Below are positions 1-11,064 of a stretch of 64,000 nt of DNA, one piece after another. The position numbers were made by a program, and so were the translations under genes. The first letter of the stretch is position 1; each line of letters starts with the position of its first letter. Below the pieces are notes generated by a model that was given only the letters and a program-made list of their open reading frames with translations, was not told the origin of the DNA and searched no databases. Source of the stretch: Chryseomicrobium excrementi (GTDB taxonomy: Bacteria > Bacillota > Bacilli > Bacillales_A > Planococcaceae); assembly GCF_002798305.1 (NCBI RefSeq), contig NZ_PCGR01000003.1, positions 1 to 64,000 on the forward strand. The letters run 5' to 3'.

Positions 1-14
1 AAACTCTCCATAAA
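1..14 (-). rRNA. rrs: 16S rRNA gene, 5' end only (partial)
   Basis: Read on the minus strand, the first 14 bases give TTTATGGAGAGTTT, the start of a Bacillales 16S rRNA (normally continuing GATCCTGGCTCAG, outside the window). Just before it on the same strand is a perfect hairpin (18-34, arms GAGCTTA/TAAGCTC), as expected in a pre-16S leader, and two strong promoters. A rRNA operon directly beyond gyrA matches Bacillus subtilis rrnO. Only the mature 5' end is present, so the call rests on the motif plus context. Confidence 0.85.
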
Positions 15-216
15 AGAGAGCTTAAAATAAGCTCATTTTGTTGCTGGCATCATAATGATGTCCATTTTTGAACGTCCGTCACATTCCGTTAAAGGATGCG
101 ACTTGGTTCTGTTTGCGTCACGCACACCCAACGGGGGTCGGGGTGGTGACGCTCTATCTTGACGTCTTGCATGTTCAGTTTTCAATGTTCATATGTCGCC
201 TTGAGACAACTTTTAA

Positions 217-245
217 AGTATAGCAACTTATCAAAACGTTGTCAA
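217..245 (-). promoter_or_regulatory. rRNA operon promoter P2 (proximal)
   Basis: On the minus strand a -35 TTGACA (240-245) is separated by exactly 17 nt from a -10 TATACT (217-222), with an AT-rich upstream stretch. It lies about 200 nt before the 16S start. The leader between them contains ATTGAAAACTGAACA, a sequence type common in Bacillales rRNA leaders. Confidence 0.85.
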
Positions 246-287
246 CACTTTATTATATTTTTGCTGTACTGCCTTAGCGACCTATTA

Positions 288-316
288 ATCATAACAGCTA
301 CAAATGAAAGAGTCAA
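288..316 (-). promoter_or_regulatory. rRNA operon promoter P1 (distal)
   Basis: Second sigma-A promoter on the minus strand: -35 TTGACT (311-316), 17-nt spacer, -10 TATGAT (288-293). Tandem P1/P2 promoters are typical of rRNA operons. It sits immediately beyond the gyrA terminator, so the rRNA operon is transcribed independently of gyrA. Confidence 0.75.
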
Positions 317-324
317 CATTATTT

Positions 325-368
325 TACTAAAAAAATAAAACGCACTTATGAATTCATAAGTACGTTTT
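325..368 (-). terminator. gyrA rho-independent terminator
   Basis: Near-perfect hairpin (337-368; AAAACG and ACTTATGAATTCATAAGT core, two mismatches) followed on the minus strand by TTTTATTTTTTT. It lies 14 nt beyond the gyrA stop codon. Confidence 0.85.
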
Positions 369-382
369 ATAAAAGCTATTTC

Positions 383-2902
383 TTACTCTTCTTCTATAGG
401 AGGTGTTTGATCTACACTAGTCGATTCATCCAGTGTTGGAACACCTTCTGCTTCTAACTCCAGCTCTTCTTCTTCACCTTTATCTACTTTCGCAACAGTC
501 GCGATCTTTTCTTCATCGCTCAGGCGCATTAAACGGACACCTTGTGTAGAACGTCCAGTAGTGGAGATATCCTCGACTGCCATACGGATCAGCATCCCTT
601 GAAGCGTGATCAACATCAAGTCTTCTGTACCGTCTACAGTTTTCAGAGCACTCAAGTTTCCGTTCTTCTCCGTAATCTGACACGTCTTGATTCCGTAACC
701 GCCACGAGACTGCAAGCGGTACTCAGAGGCTGGAGTCCGTTTTCCGTATCCGTTTTCTGTAACGACCAATACTTCTTGATCGTCTTCAAGGATTTCCATG
801 CCGACAACAAAGTCATTTTCACGTAGTTTGATTCCGCGAACACCTGCTGCAGTTCGTCCCATGGAACGAATATCCGTCTCTTTGAAACGAACAGAACGTC
901 CTTGGTGCGTTCCGATGATAATGTCTTTCTCGCCATTTGTACGACGAACAGCAATCAGTTCATCTTCTTCACGAAGAGATACAGCAATCAAACCGTTTGT
1001 ACGGATATTAGCAAATGCCGTCACTGGCGTTCGTTTTGTCACTCCATCGCGTGTTGTGAAGATGAAGTATTCCGTTTCTTCGAATGAAGACATCGGAATC
1101 ATGGCAGTGACCTGCTCATCACGTTCAATGTTCAATAAGTTAACTAGTGGCAATCCTTTTGCGGTACGGCCGTATTCTGGAATCTCAAATCCTCGAGCAC
1201 GGTACACTTTTCCTTTGTTCGTAAAGAACAGGATTGTATCATGTGTCGATGTATTAAGTAGGTGCTCTACGAAGTCATCTTCGTTTGTACCCATTCCTTG
1301 GACGCCTCGACCACCACGACGCTGGCTGCGGTACGTATTGACCGGCAAACGTTTGATGTAGCCTTTGTTTGTAAGTGTCAATACAGAATTTTCTTCTGGA
1401 ATCAAGTCTTCGTCTTCCATGATTTCTGCCCCGCCTGCCATGATCTCTGTGCGACGTGCATCGGAGAACTTGTCACGAATTTCCGTTAGCTCTTCACGAA
1501 TGATCTCGATGACGCGGTATTCGTTTTCTAGAATAAACGTCAATTCTTTGATCAATTCGAGCAATGCATTGTATTCTTCTTCAATCTTGTCACGCTCAAG
1601 TCCTGTCAGACGTTGTAGACGCATGTCAAGGATTGCTTGTGCTTGGCGCTCAGACAGCTCGAACTTCTCCATCAAGCCACGCTTTGCTTCGTCTCCTGTT
1701 TGAGAAGCACGAATAAGGGCAATGATTTCGTCGATGTGGTCTAGAGCGATTCGAAGACCTTCTAAAATGTGAGCACGATCCTTCGCCTTGTTCAAATCGA
1801 ACTGAGTACGGCGACGGATGACGACTTTTTGATGTTCTAAATAGTGATACAGGGCTTCCTTCAAGTTCAAGACCTTTGGTTGGTTGTCGACAAGTGCCAA
1901 CATGTTCACACCAAAGCTTGTCTGAAGTTGCGTCTGTTTGTATAGGTTGTTCAGTAAGACGTGTGTGTTGGCGTCTTTACGTAACTCGATGACGATACGC
2001 ATACCATCGCGGTCTGATTCATCCGCTAAGTGCGTAATGCCTTCGATTTTTTTATCACGCACAAGCTCTGCAATCTTTTCAATCAAGCGCGCTTTGTTTA
2101 CCTGATAAGGAATCTCTTTGACGATGATGACTTGTTTGCCGCTCGCTTTTTCTTCGAACTCGATTTTAGCACGTGTGATGATAGAACCGCGGCCCGTCTC
2201 ATACGCGCGGCGAATGCCGCTTCGTCCTAAAATGATACCGCCTGTCGGGAAGTCTGGCCCTGGGATGTATTCCATCAACTCGTCGATTGTGATCGCTGGG
2301 TTTTCAGCAAGAGCTAAAACACCGTCAATGACTTCGCCTAAGTTGTGTGATGGAATATTCGTTGCCATACCTACTGCGATACCTGAAGCTCCGTTTACTA
2401 GTAGGTTCGGGTAACGGCTCGGTAAGACAGCTGGCTCTTTTTCTTGGCCATCGTAGTTGTCTTTATAGTCGATCGTATCTTTATTGATGTCGCGCAGCAT
2501 TTCCATCGCGATTTTGGACATACGGGATTCCGTGTAACGCATCGCCGCTGCTCCGTCACCGTCAATGGAACCAAAGTTTCCGTGACCGTCTACTAACATG
2601 TAGCGGTAGCTGAAGTCTTGCGCCATACGTACCATCGCATCGTAAATAGAGGAGTCGCCGTGTGGGTGGTATTTCCCCATTACGTCACCGACGATACGCG
2701 CTGACTTCTTATACGATTTATCCGGTGTATTTCCGAGTTCTTGCATTCCGTATAAAATTCGGCGATGAACCGGTTTCAATCCGTCTCGTACATCCGGTAA
2801 CGCTCGCGAGACAATAACACTCATGGCATAATCCAGGAATGAAGTCTTCATCTCATTACTGATATTAATTCCTTTTACGCCTTTATTCGGTACTTCCGAC
2901 AT
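383..2902 (-). CDS. gyrA: DNA gyrase subunit A
   Basis: Breakage-reunion subunit of the A2B2 type II topoisomerase that introduces negative supercoils using ATP. The catalytic tyrosine is residue 123 in AAAMRYTES. The quinolone-resistance region reads [12 protein letters not shown], with Ser84 and Asp88 (Escherichia coli Ser83/Asp87), so no resistance substitution is visible. The GyrA-box QRRGGRG lies near residue 526, ahead of the beta-pinwheel C-terminal domain and an acidic tail. At 839 aa it is slightly longer than the roughly 820 aa of Bacillus homologues. GGGAGGT lies 8 nt before the ATG. It is 82 nt downstream of gyrB, with which it probably shares a transcript, and ends at its own terminator. 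Confidence 0.98.
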   Translation of the reverse strand: MSEVPNKGVKGINISNEMKTSFLDYAMSVIVSRALPDVRDGLKPVHRRILYGMQELGNTPDKSYKKSARIVGDVMGKYHPHGDSSIYDAMVRMAQDFSYRYMLVDGHGNFGSIDGDGAAAMRYTESRMSKIAMEMLRDINKDTIDYKDNYDGQEKEPAVLPSRYPNLLVNGASGIAVGMATNIPSHNLGEVIDGVLALAENPAITIDELMEYIPGPDFPTGGIILGRSGIRRAYETGRGSIITRAKIEFEEKASGKQVIIVKEIPYQVNKARLIEKIAELVRDKKIEGITHLADESDRDGMRIVIELRKDANTHVLLNNLYKQTQLQTSFGVNMLALVDNQPKVLNLKEALYHYLEHQKVVIRRRTQFDLNKAKDRAHILEGLRIALDHIDEIIALIRASQTGDEAKRGLMEKFELSERQAQAILDMRLQRLTGLERDKIEEEYNALLELIKELTFILENEYRVIEIIREELTEIRDKFSDARRTEIMAGGAEIMEDEDLIPEENSVLTLTNKGYIKRLPVNTYRSQRRGGRGVQGMGTNEDDFVEHLLNTSTHDTILFFTNKGKVYRARGFEIPEYGRTAKGLPLVNLLNIERDEQVTAMIPMSSFEETEYFIFTTRDGVTKRTPVTAFANIRTNGLIAVSLREEDELIAVRRTNGEKDIIIGTHQGRSVRFKETDIRSMGRTAAGVRGIKLRENDFVVGMEILEDDQEVLVVTENGYGKRTPASEYRLQSRGGYGIKTCQITEKNGNLSALKTVDGTEDLMLITLQGMLIRMAVEDISTTGRSTQGVRLMRLSDEEKIATVAKVDKGEEEELELEAEGVPTLDESTSVDQTPPIEEE

Positions 2903-2984
2903 GCTGGTTGACCTCCCATTCTTTCTTCACCTAAACGAAATCACACATCCCGCCAATACGACTGACGAGATGTGGAACGTGTCA

Positions 2985-4922
<1,938 letters not shown>

Positions 4923-4944
4923 CTACTCTTTCTGTTTGGCACAT

Positions 4945-6072
4945 CTATTCCACATGGGATTTTTCTTGAATCGTTCCATGTTCCACATGAAACAATTTGG
5001 CTTGTGTAACAACGTCGTGTGTCAGTCCATCCACTGTGGTAGTAGTGACGAACGTCTGCACTTTATCTTGTATCGTATTCAGCAGATGTGTCTGACGGTA
5101 ATCATCCAGTTCAGACAACACATCATCGAGAAGCAAGATGGGCGGTTCGCCGACTTCTTGATGGATCAGTTCAATCTCTGCTAATTTTAGTGACAACGCT
5201 GTAGTTCGTTGCTGCCCTTGAGAGCCGTATGTCTGGACATCATAATCATTAACGAAGAACTGCAGATCGTCTCGGTGCGGTCCGTATAACGTGGTTCCGC
5301 GCTGCAATTCGGTACGCTGCGATTTCTCCAGCTTGTCTGTCAGTTGCTGCTTCCACTCGTCTACAGTCGTCTCGAAATCAATTCCAGCTGTACAGTGGTA
5401 ACGGATGTTTAGCTTCTCAAGTCCACGGGAAATACCATGATGAATGGTCTCTGCCCAGGATTGCAGCAATTCAATGAATTGTATGCGCTTGGCGATGACT
5501 TTAACAGCTGCCTCTACATATTGTTCTGTATAAATCGCAAACATCACATCATCGAGCGAAGGTTTCCCTTGGTTCTGTTTGAGTATGTGGTTACGTTGTT
5601 TTAAAATCTTCTGAAATTGCAAAAGGTCATGCAAATAGACAGGTGATATCTGGCCGATTTCCATATCTAAAAACCGTCGTCTCACCTGCGGGCTGCCTTT
5701 TACTAAATTCAGATCTTCGGGCGCAAACATGACCACATTCATCTGGCCGATGTAATCACTGAGACGTGATTGTTCGAGATGATTAACCTTTGCTTTTTTG
5801 CCCTTTTGAGAGATGGTCAATTCAAATGGGACAGTCCCATATTTTTTATGAACATCACCTTTTATTTTACCATATTCCGCGTCCCAACGTATCAATTCTT
5901 TATCATTGGACGTCCGGTGGGACTTTGCCATGGCGAGTACATAGATGGCTTCCATGATGTTCGTTTTGCCTTGTGCATTTTCGCCAAGGAAAACATTCAC
6001 ATGCTTGGAAAATTCAGCAGATGCTGCTTCGTAATTTCGATAATTGCTAAGCCTCAATGTCTCTATATGCAT
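4945..6072 (-). CDS. recF: DNA replication and repair protein RecF
   Basis: SMC/Rad50-like ATPase that helps load RecA at single-stranded gaps with RecO and RecR. Walker A is GENAQGKT at residues 30-37, the ABC signature region is [10 protein letters not shown], and Walker B is [13 protein letters not shown] near residue 325. At 375 aa it matches the family. It starts 1 nt after the yaaA stop codon, implying translational coupling. Its last codons carry a parS-like 16-mer (4979-4994), listed separately. Confidence 0.97.
   Translation of the reverse strand: MHIETLRLSNYRNYEAASAEFSKHVNVFLGENAQGKTNIMEAIYVLAMAKSHRTSNDKELIRWDAEYGKIKGDVHKKYGTVPFELTISQKGKKAKVNHLEQSRLSDYIGQMNVVMFAPEDLNLVKGSPQVRRRFLDMEIGQISPVYLHDLLQFQKILKQRNHILKQNQGKPSLDDVMFAIYTEQYVEAAVKVIAKRIQFIELLQSWAETIHHGISRGLEKLNIRYHCTAGIDFETTVDEWKQQLTDKLEKSQRTELQRGTTLYGPHRDDLQFFVNDYDVQTYGSQGQQRTTALSLKLAEIELIHQEVGEPPILLLDDVLSELDDYRQTHLLNTIQDKVQTFVTTTTVDGLTHDVVTQAKLFHVEHGTIQEKSHVE
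4979..4994. promoter_or_regulatory. parS-like site (15 of 16)
   Basis: TGTTCCACATGAAACA inside the 3' end of recF differs at one position (A for G) from the two perfect TGTTCCACGTGAAACA sites at 16299 and 18789. ParB-family proteins nucleate at such palindromes near the origin. Whether a one-mismatch site is occupied cannot be told from sequence. Confidence 0.55.
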
Positions 6073-6073
6073 C

Positions 6074-6295
6074 TTACGCCTCAGGTCCGATCAGTTTAAA
6101 CTTTCCATGCTGCGGAATCAGTACGACATCCCCTGTACGCAGTTTCTTCCCTCTGCGCTCTTCTGCTTCTCCATTGACAAACACCGTGTTCATCTGAAGA
6201 AACGGTCTTGCCATCCCGCCAGAGTCTATCGCACCAACCATTTTCAGCAGTTGGCCGAGTGTGATGTATTCTGAATCAAATCGTATTTCATTCAT
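6074..6295 (-). CDS. yaaA: S4-domain RNA-binding protein YaaA/RlbA
   Basis: Small 73-aa protein with an S4-type RNA-binding fold ([36 protein letters not shown]), always found between dnaN and recF in Bacillales. The family is usually linked to ribosome/RNA binding; its exact role is not settled as far as I know. It is separated from dnaN by a hairpin terminator and coupled to recF by a 1-nt gap. Confidence 0.93.
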   Translation of the reverse strand: MNEIRFDSEYITLGQLLKMVGAIDSGGMARPFLQMNTVFVNGEAEERRGKKLRTGDVVLIPQHGKFKLIGPEA

Positions 6296-6361
6296 CGGTT
6301 GAATACCTACTCTTTCTAAAAGTCATTATCACTCCATTTTACCCTATATTTGTACATAAGT

Positions 6362-6393
6362 AAAAGGAGTCGCTACACTGAGCGACTCCTTTT
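6362..6393 (-). terminator. terminator between dnaN and yaaA
   Basis: Thirteen-bp perfect inverted repeat AAAAGGAGTCGCT/AGCGACTCCTTTT with a 6-nt loop, starting 3 nt after the dnaN stop codon. The trailing T tract on the minus strand is only TTTTACTT, so termination may be partial and let some dnaA-dnaN transcripts continue into yaaA-recF. Confidence 0.75.
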
Positions 6394-6396
6394 AGA

Positions 6397-7533
6397 TTAA
6401 TACGTACGAACCGGAAGAATCAGCTGAAGAATCGCGTCATCATGAACCGATTTCAAAATGAATGGGCGCATCACGCCTGTGAACTGGATCTGGACGTCAT
6501 GGCCTTCAATGGCTTTCAAAGCATCCATCATGTATTTCGCACTGAACGAGATCACCAACTCTTCGCCTTCGATCTGCTCGGCTAGTACCTGCTCTTCTAC
6601 TTTTCCGATTTCAGGAGAGTTTGAAGAGATCTCTACAGCGTTCTGTCCTTGTGTTGTAAAACGAACGACATTGTTGCGTTCTTCGCGTGCAAGTAAAGAT
6701 GCGCGGTCGATGGCTTGGTGAAGCGCACGGCCATTTACGACAACCAGTGTCTTATGTTCAGAAGGAATCAGACGGCTTGTATCCGGATAATTCCCTTCAA
6801 GTAAGCGAGAATAGAACAACACGTTCCCTGCTTTGAACAGGATCTGTTGAGACGTCAAGACGATTTCAACAGGTTCTGAGTTGTCTTCAAGGATTTTGTT
6901 GAGCTCGTTTAAGCTCTTTCCTGGAATGACAGCGTTGTATTCGTCAGCTGGAGCGTTCTCAAGCTTCGTTGAACGACGAGCAAGACGGTGGCTGTCTGTA
7001 GCCACACACATCAATTCACCATCACGGATCTGCCAGTTGACGCCTGTTAATACAGGACGGCTTTCTGAAGTCGACACAGCGAATACCGTTTCACGAATGA
7101 TTGATTTTACAAGTTCTGCTGGCATCGTGAACGATTGATCTTCTTCCATCTGAGGAAGTAGTGGATAGTCATTTGCATCTTGGCCGATCAAGTGGAACTC
7201 TGATTTACCAGAACGCACATCTGTCTGATAGCCGTTTTTTACTTCGATCAGAACATCGTTTGTTGGAAGCTTGCGGACGATTTCGTTAAAGAAGCGGGCT
7301 TGCAACACGATAGAACCCGTTTGTGTAAGCTGAACGATTTGTTCTCCGTCCTCTTCTACTGGAATGAATGTTTGAATCGTAATATCTGCGTCACTACCTG
7401 TTAAGTAGATTCCCTCTTTTTTTGCTTCGATCTTAATCCCTGTCAAAATAGCGACAGTGGTTTTTGAACTTACTGCTTTCATGACATCATTCAATGCCTC
7501 GAGTAAGCGATCTCGCATTACTTCAAATTTCAC
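6397..7533 (-). CDS. dnaN: DNA polymerase III beta sliding clamp
   Basis: Ring-shaped processivity clamp that tethers DNA polymerases and repair factors. 378 aa, the usual length, with the three-fold repeated clamp domains and the conserved C-terminus LILPVRTY. It starts MKFEVMRDRLLEAL, typical for Bacillales, with AGGAG before the ATG. It is 168 nt downstream of dnaA, a gap that holds the unwinding part of oriC, and is probably cotranscribed with dnaA. Confidence 0.98.
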   Translation of the reverse strand: MKFEVMRDRLLEALNDVMKAVSSKTTVAILTGIKIEAKKEGIYLTGSDADITIQTFIPVEEDGEQIVQLTQTGSIVLQARFFNEIVRKLPTNDVLIEVKNGYQTDVRSGKSEFHLIGQDANDYPLLPQMEEDQSFTMPAELVKSIIRETVFAVSTSESRPVLTGVNWQIRDGELMCVATDSHRLARRSTKLENAPADEYNAVIPGKSLNELNKILEDNSEPVEIVLTSQQILFKAGNVLFYSRLLEGNYPDTSRLIPSEHKTLVVVNGRALHQAIDRASLLAREERNNVVRFTTQGQNAVEISSNSPEIGKVEEQVLAEQIEGEELVISFSAKYMMDALKAIEGHDVQIQFTGVMRPFILKSVHDDAILQLILPVRTY

Positions 7534-7570
7534 GCTGAAATCAGCTCCTTATATACATATTTATTTTTAT

Positions 7571-7701
7571 TAAAGAATAACAGCAATAGTAATAGGCACT
7601 GTGAATATGTGTATAAGTGCATTTTTCCTTAGAGAATAAAGGTTATCCACATGTGCACAACGTGTTTACAAACTACAGGTAAAGTACTAGAGTTATCCAC
7701 A
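7571..7701. other. oriC: oriC, unwinding region between dnaA and dnaN
   Basis: The dnaA-dnaN gap holds two perfect DnaA boxes TTATCCACA (7643-7651 and 7693-7701) and two adjacent relaxed boxes, TGTGAATAT (7600-7608) and TGTGTATAA (7608-7616). Just left of these come GGCAC and a run of 3-nt steps TAA CAG CAA TAG TAA TAG (7578-7595), like the DnaA-trio element that loads DnaA onto single strands. Beyond it is a very AT-rich stretch to about 7550, a suitable unwinding element. The arrangement matches the Bacillus subtilis basal origin. Confidence 0.75.
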
Positions 7702-9054
7702 TTATCCAGACGAGCGGCCTAGCAGACTTTTAATCTGTTTGATTTCATTTTTCAATGTCTCATCTGTTTTGAGTAGCGTCGAGATTTTTTCCGTCGCATG
7801 AATCACAGTGGTGTGATCACGACCTCCAAACTCTTCTCCAATTTTAGGCAACGAGAAATCCGTTAATTCGCGAGACAGATACATCGCAATCTGGCGTGGG
7901 TAGGCAATCGATTTCGTACGTTTCTTAGCTGAAAAGTCTTCAAGTCGCACATGATAATGCTCACCGACCACTTTTTGAATATCTAAAATCGTGATAGCGC
8001 GAGAGCGGTTGTTTGGCATGATATCTTTTAACGCTTCAGCTGCCAAATCCACATTGATATCGCGGTTAATCAAAGACGAATACGCGACGACACGAATCAA
8101 CGCGCCTTCTAACTCACGGATGTTGGAATCAATCTGATTAGCGATGTAGACCATCACTTCATTGCTGATATCCAGGCCGTCTGCACGGGCTTTCTTGCGC
8201 AAGATAGCAATCCGTGTCTCTAAGTCTGGTGGTGAAATATCCGTGATTAAGCCCCATTCAAAACGAGAACGCAAGCGGTCCTCAAGCGTTGGAATCTCTT
8301 TAGGCGGACGGTCACTGGAGATGATGATCTGCTTAGACTCTTCATGCAACGCATTGAATGTATGGAAGAATTCTTCTTGCGTCGATTCTTTTCCAGCGAG
8401 GAACTGAATATCATCTATTAGCAGCACATCTACGTTGCGGTATTTATTGCGGAAATGCACCGTCTTGTTGTCACGGATCGAGTTAATGAACTCATTCGTG
8501 AATTTTTCAGACGACAAATACACCACTTTCGCGTTCGGATTGTGTTCTTGTACATAATGACCAATCGCATGCATCAAGTGGGTCTTTCCAAGTCCGACTC
8601 CTCCGTAGATGAAGAGCGGGTTATAAGCCTTTGCAGGTGCTTCTGCTACAGCTAGTGAAGCGGCATGAGCAAAGCGGTTTCCAGAGCCGATGACGAAGGT
8701 GTCAAAGGTATATTTAGAATTCAACATACCTGGTGAAAAATCAGGTTGCTCATCCTGCGGGACCATTGGTTTTGGTGCGGGAATATCGTAATCTTCCAGG
8801 TTCTGATCTTTAGGGACGATAAATGAAATCATAGCTTCTTTCCCTGTAAGATCATGCAAAATAGCGGCAATCTGATGGACATAGTGGTTTTCTAACCAGT
8901 CCCGAGCGAATGAGTTGGGTGCTGCAATGGTCAGCGTATCCTGCTTATAAGAAAGTAGCTTGGTAGATTTCAGCCACGTTTCAAAACTTGGCTTTGAGAC
9001 TTGCTTTTCCATTTCAGCCAACACACGGCCCCATAGTTCTTCAAGTTGGTCCAA
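7702..9054 (-). CDS. dnaA: chromosomal replication initiator DnaA
   Basis: AAA+ ATPase that binds DnaA boxes and melts oriC. Domain I is at the N-terminus ([13 protein letters not shown]), followed by a short proline-rich linker near 90-110. Walker [10 protein letters not shown] is at 151-159, Walker B LLIDDIQF near 211-218, and the domain IV DNA-binding signature [11 protein letters not shown] at 410-420. 450 aa. The start is a TTG at 9054 with AAAGGAG 9-10 nt upstream. The upstream region is full of DnaA boxes, consistent with autoregulation. Confidence 0.98.
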   Translation of the reverse strand: MDQLEELWGRVLAEMEKQVSKPSFETWLKSTKLLSYKQDTLTIAAPNSFARDWLENHYVHQIAAILHDLTGKEAMISFIVPKDQNLEDYDIPAPKPMVPQDEQPDFSPGMLNSKYTFDTFVIGSGNRFAHAASLAVAEAPAKAYNPLFIYGGVGLGKTHLMHAIGHYVQEHNPNAKVVYLSSEKFTNEFINSIRDNKTVHFRNKYRNVDVLLIDDIQFLAGKESTQEEFFHTFNALHEESKQIIISSDRPPKEIPTLEDRLRSRFEWGLITDISPPDLETRIAILRKKARADGLDISNEVMVYIANQIDSNIRELEGALIRVVAYSSLINRDINVDLAAEALKDIMPNNRSRAITILDIQKVVGEHYHVRLEDFSAKKRTKSIAYPRQIAMYLSRELTDFSLPKIGEEFGGRDHTTVIHATEKISTLLKTDETLKNEIKQIKSLLGRSSG

Positions 9055-9140
9055 CGAAGTACACTCCTTTCTTCTCTGTCATCATTTGAGGTAGAAAAAA
9101 ACACCAGACGAAGTTCGACATGGTAAAAAATATAGAACGG

Positions 9141-9460
9141 TTATTCACATTATAAAAAGCATGTGGATAAAACTTTACACACACTGTGAAAAATATTATC
9201 CACACTTTACTCACAGATGTGGATAACTGAAATAACGGATTTTTTTATGTACAGAGTAAAACACAATTAGCATATCATTTTTACCTAGTACTGACAAGAG
9301 TTGATTAAACTTATCCACAAAGCCCCGCAGTTTTACAATTCGAGTTGTCCACAAGGTGGTATATGTGCAAAAACTGTTCATAAGGGATGTTGATAACTTA
9401 GAAAGGTGATTTTACATACTCACATCGAATTTTGCAAGTATCTGTCGAACATGTGGATAA
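9141..9460. other. oriC: oriC, DnaA-box cluster upstream of dnaA
   Basis: About 320 bp with at least five perfect DnaA boxes (TTATCCACA or its complement) at 9162-9170, 9196-9204, 9218-9226, 9311-9319 and 9452-9460. Relaxed ones are at 9141-9149, 9345-9353 and 9388-9396. Genes point outward on both sides (dnaA left, rpmH right), so the strand switch of the chromosome falls here. No gene lies in 9055-9584. Confidence 0.9.
9269..9297 (-). promoter_or_regulatory. candidate dnaA promoter
   Basis: Minus-strand -35 TTGTCA (9292-9297), 17-nt spacer, -10 TATGCT (9269-9274), giving a leader of about 200 nt through four or more DnaA boxes. A second possible -10 (TATAAT, complement of 9149-9154) sits between two DnaA boxes but has no good -35. 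Either position would allow repression by DnaA. Confidence 0.5.
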
Positions 9461-9498
9461 CTTCAGAGGAATCACAAATACAAATTTGATTTTCGGCA

Positions 9499-9528
9499 TT
9501 GACAGTTGGGAACAGATTTCAGTATAAT
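9499..9528 (+). promoter_or_regulatory. rpmH promoter
   Basis: Consensus sigma-A elements TTGACA (9499-9504) and TATAAT (9523-9528) with an 18-nt spacer, about 57 nt before the rpmH start and just beyond the last DnaA box of oriC. Confidence 0.85.
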
Positions 9529-9584
9529 AGTCAAGACTGTCTAGAGATATTTAAGAATAGTCAAAGCAGGAGGTGTCTTACACA

Positions 9585-9719
9585 ATGAAACGTACATTCC
9601 AACCAAATAAACGTAAACGCAGCAAAGTTCACGGTTTCCGTGCACGCATGAGCACAAAGAATGGCCGCCGCGTATTAGCTTCACGCCGTGCTAAAGGAAG
9701 AAAAGTATTATCAGCATAA
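9585..9719 (+). CDS. rpmH: 50S ribosomal protein L34
   Basis: Forty-four-residue basic protein starting [18 protein letters not shown] and ending KGRKVLSA, the standard L34 sequence and length. A strong ribosome site CAGGAGGTG lies 11 nt before the ATG. It has its own promoter and a terminator 1 nt after the stop codon, so it can be expressed apart from rnpA. Confidence 0.97.
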   Translation: MKRTFQPNKRKRSKVHGFRARMSTKNGRRVLASRRAKGRKVLSA

Positions 9720-9720
9720 G

Positions 9721-9749
9721 TCCACTGAACCCTCAGTGGATTTTTTTTT
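9721..9749 (+). terminator. rpmH terminator
   Basis: Stem TCCACTGA/TCAGTGGA with a short ACCC loop, followed by nine T. Confidence 0.9.
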
Positions 9750-9801
9750 ACTAAAAGACGCGGAAGGCGTTTGATCAGAAATGCTTCGGGAATTAGGCAT
9801 G

Positions 9802-9830
9802 CCCGTAGAGGCGCTCTTTGCCTCTACGGG
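9802..9830 (+). other. strong hairpin between rpmH and rnpA
   Basis: An 11-bp perfect stem (CCCGTAGAGGC/GCCTCTACGGG) with a 7-nt loop and no adjoining T tract. It lies in the 170-nt gap after the rpmH terminator and 91 nt before rnpA. It could be an RNA processing or stability element in an rnpA leader, or part of a second terminator. Function unknown. Confidence 0.5.
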
Positions 9831-9921
9831 TGTGACTGATTTTTGAATGTATTTCTAACGCCTGAAGCTTTATTACAGTAGTAGCAGCTCAATCAGAATG
9901 AAATAGGAAGGTCGGAGGTCC

Positions 9922-10278
9922 ATGAAGAAACACCAGCGGATCAAAGACAACAAAGAATTTCAGCATATCTTTAAAAAAGGAACGTCGTATGCCAATAGAC
10001 AGTTTGTTGTGTACGTGTTGCCAAGTGAAGAAACCCATTTCCGCGTCGGCTTGTCCGTCAGCAAGAAAGTTGGAAATGCGGTCACACGCAATCGCGTCAA
10101 ACGATACATACGTCAAACCTTCCTGGAGCTGAAAGACGATGTTCAACCCGCCAATTATATTATTATCGCCAGGATACCGGCGGCCACACTGGATTTTCAT
10201 GAGACCAAAAAAAGTCTCGAACACGTTTTGAAAATCGCGAAAGTTTATCGACCGAGTGGTAAGATGAAGAAAAGATAA
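9922..10278 (+). CDS. rnpA: ribonuclease P protein component
   Basis: Basic protein subunit that helps the RNase P RNA remove 5' leaders from pre-tRNAs. The family signature [18 protein letters not shown] lies in the middle of the 118-aa chain. GGAGG lies 4 nt before the ATG. It is followed after 18 nt by yidC, the conserved rpmH-rnpA-yidC-jag order. Confidence 0.96.
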   Translation: MKKHQRIKDNKEFQHIFKKGTSYANRQFVVYVLPSEETHFRVGLSVSKKVGNAVTRNRVKRYIRQTFLELKDDVQPANYIIIARIPAATLDFHETKKSLEHVLKIAKVYRPSGKMKKR

Positions 10279-10296
10279 TGCAGGGGGACGTACAAG

Positions 10297-11064
10297 GTGA
10301 AAAAGAAGTTACTTCTCACTCTGCTTGTGTTCACAGCACTATTTCTAGCAGGGTGTACAGAATTTAACGAACCGATCTATGATGAATCATCTGGTTTCTG
10401 GAACGAATTCATCGTATGGCCGCTCGTTTCAACAATCTCGTATTTTAAAAATCTTTTAGGGACCTACGGACTGGGAATCATTGCGGTAACAGTCCTCATT
10501 CGTTTGGCGATTCTACCATTAATGATCAAACAGACGAAGAGCTCGAAAAAGATGCAAGAAGTACAACCGGAGCTTGCAAAGCTTCGTGAAAAGTACAGCT
10601 CGAAAGATGCACAAACACAACAAAAATACCAAGCAGAGATGATGGCGCTCTTTAAAGAACGCGGCGTCAATCCAGCTGCCGGCTGTTTACCAGTACTCGT
10701 GCAGATGCCAATCTTAATTGGTTTCTACCACGCAATCAGCCGAATGAATGCTACACCAGAAATCAACTTAGGTGATTTCTTGATCTTCCCATTAGCAGAG
10801 CCAAGTATCACGCTAGCGATTTTGGCTGGGGTGTTCCAGCTCGTTACCTTGATGACAGGTCCTGCAATGGACAATCCGCAAATGCGCATCATGATGTACA
10901 TCATGCCGTTCATGATCGTCGGATTCGGTCTGGTGTTACCATCCGCATTGACCCTGTACTGGGTTATCGGAAACATTATTTCTTTAATCCAAAACTTAGT
11001 GATTTACAAGCCTTGGAACAAACCTAAGGCGGTTCCAGTTCAAACGGGAGGGAAAAAGAGATGA
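10297..11064 (+). CDS. yidC: membrane protein insertase YidC (SpoIIIJ-type)
   Basis: Inserts and folds membrane proteins, alone or with SecYEG. The signal peptide ends in the lipobox LFLAGC (Cys20), the usual lipoprotein form in Firmicutes. The conserved positively charged groove arginine is Arg69 in VTVLIRLAILPL, followed by further membrane helices and a basic tail GGKKR. 255 aa. Start is GTG at 10297 after GGGGG. It overlaps jag by 4 nt (ATGA), so translation of the two is coupled. Confidence 0.95.
   Translation: MKKKLLLTLLVFTALFLAGCTEFNEPIYDESSGFWNEFIVWPLVSTISYFKNLLGTYGLGIIAVTVLIRLAILPLMIKQTKSSKKMQEVQPELAKLREKYSSKDAQTQQKYQAEMMALFKERGVNPAAGCLPVLVQMPILIGFYHAISRMNATPEINLGDFLIFPLAEPSITLAILAGVFQLVTLMTGPAMDNPQMRIMMYIMPFMIVGFGLVLPSALTLYWVIGNIISLIQNLVIYKPWNKPKAVPVQTGGKKR

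Noticed and set aside
798-1361. 187-aa frame antisense to gyrA
   Set aside because: No ribosome site, no recognisable domain, lies fully inside a conserved gene on the other strand; typical antisense shadow.
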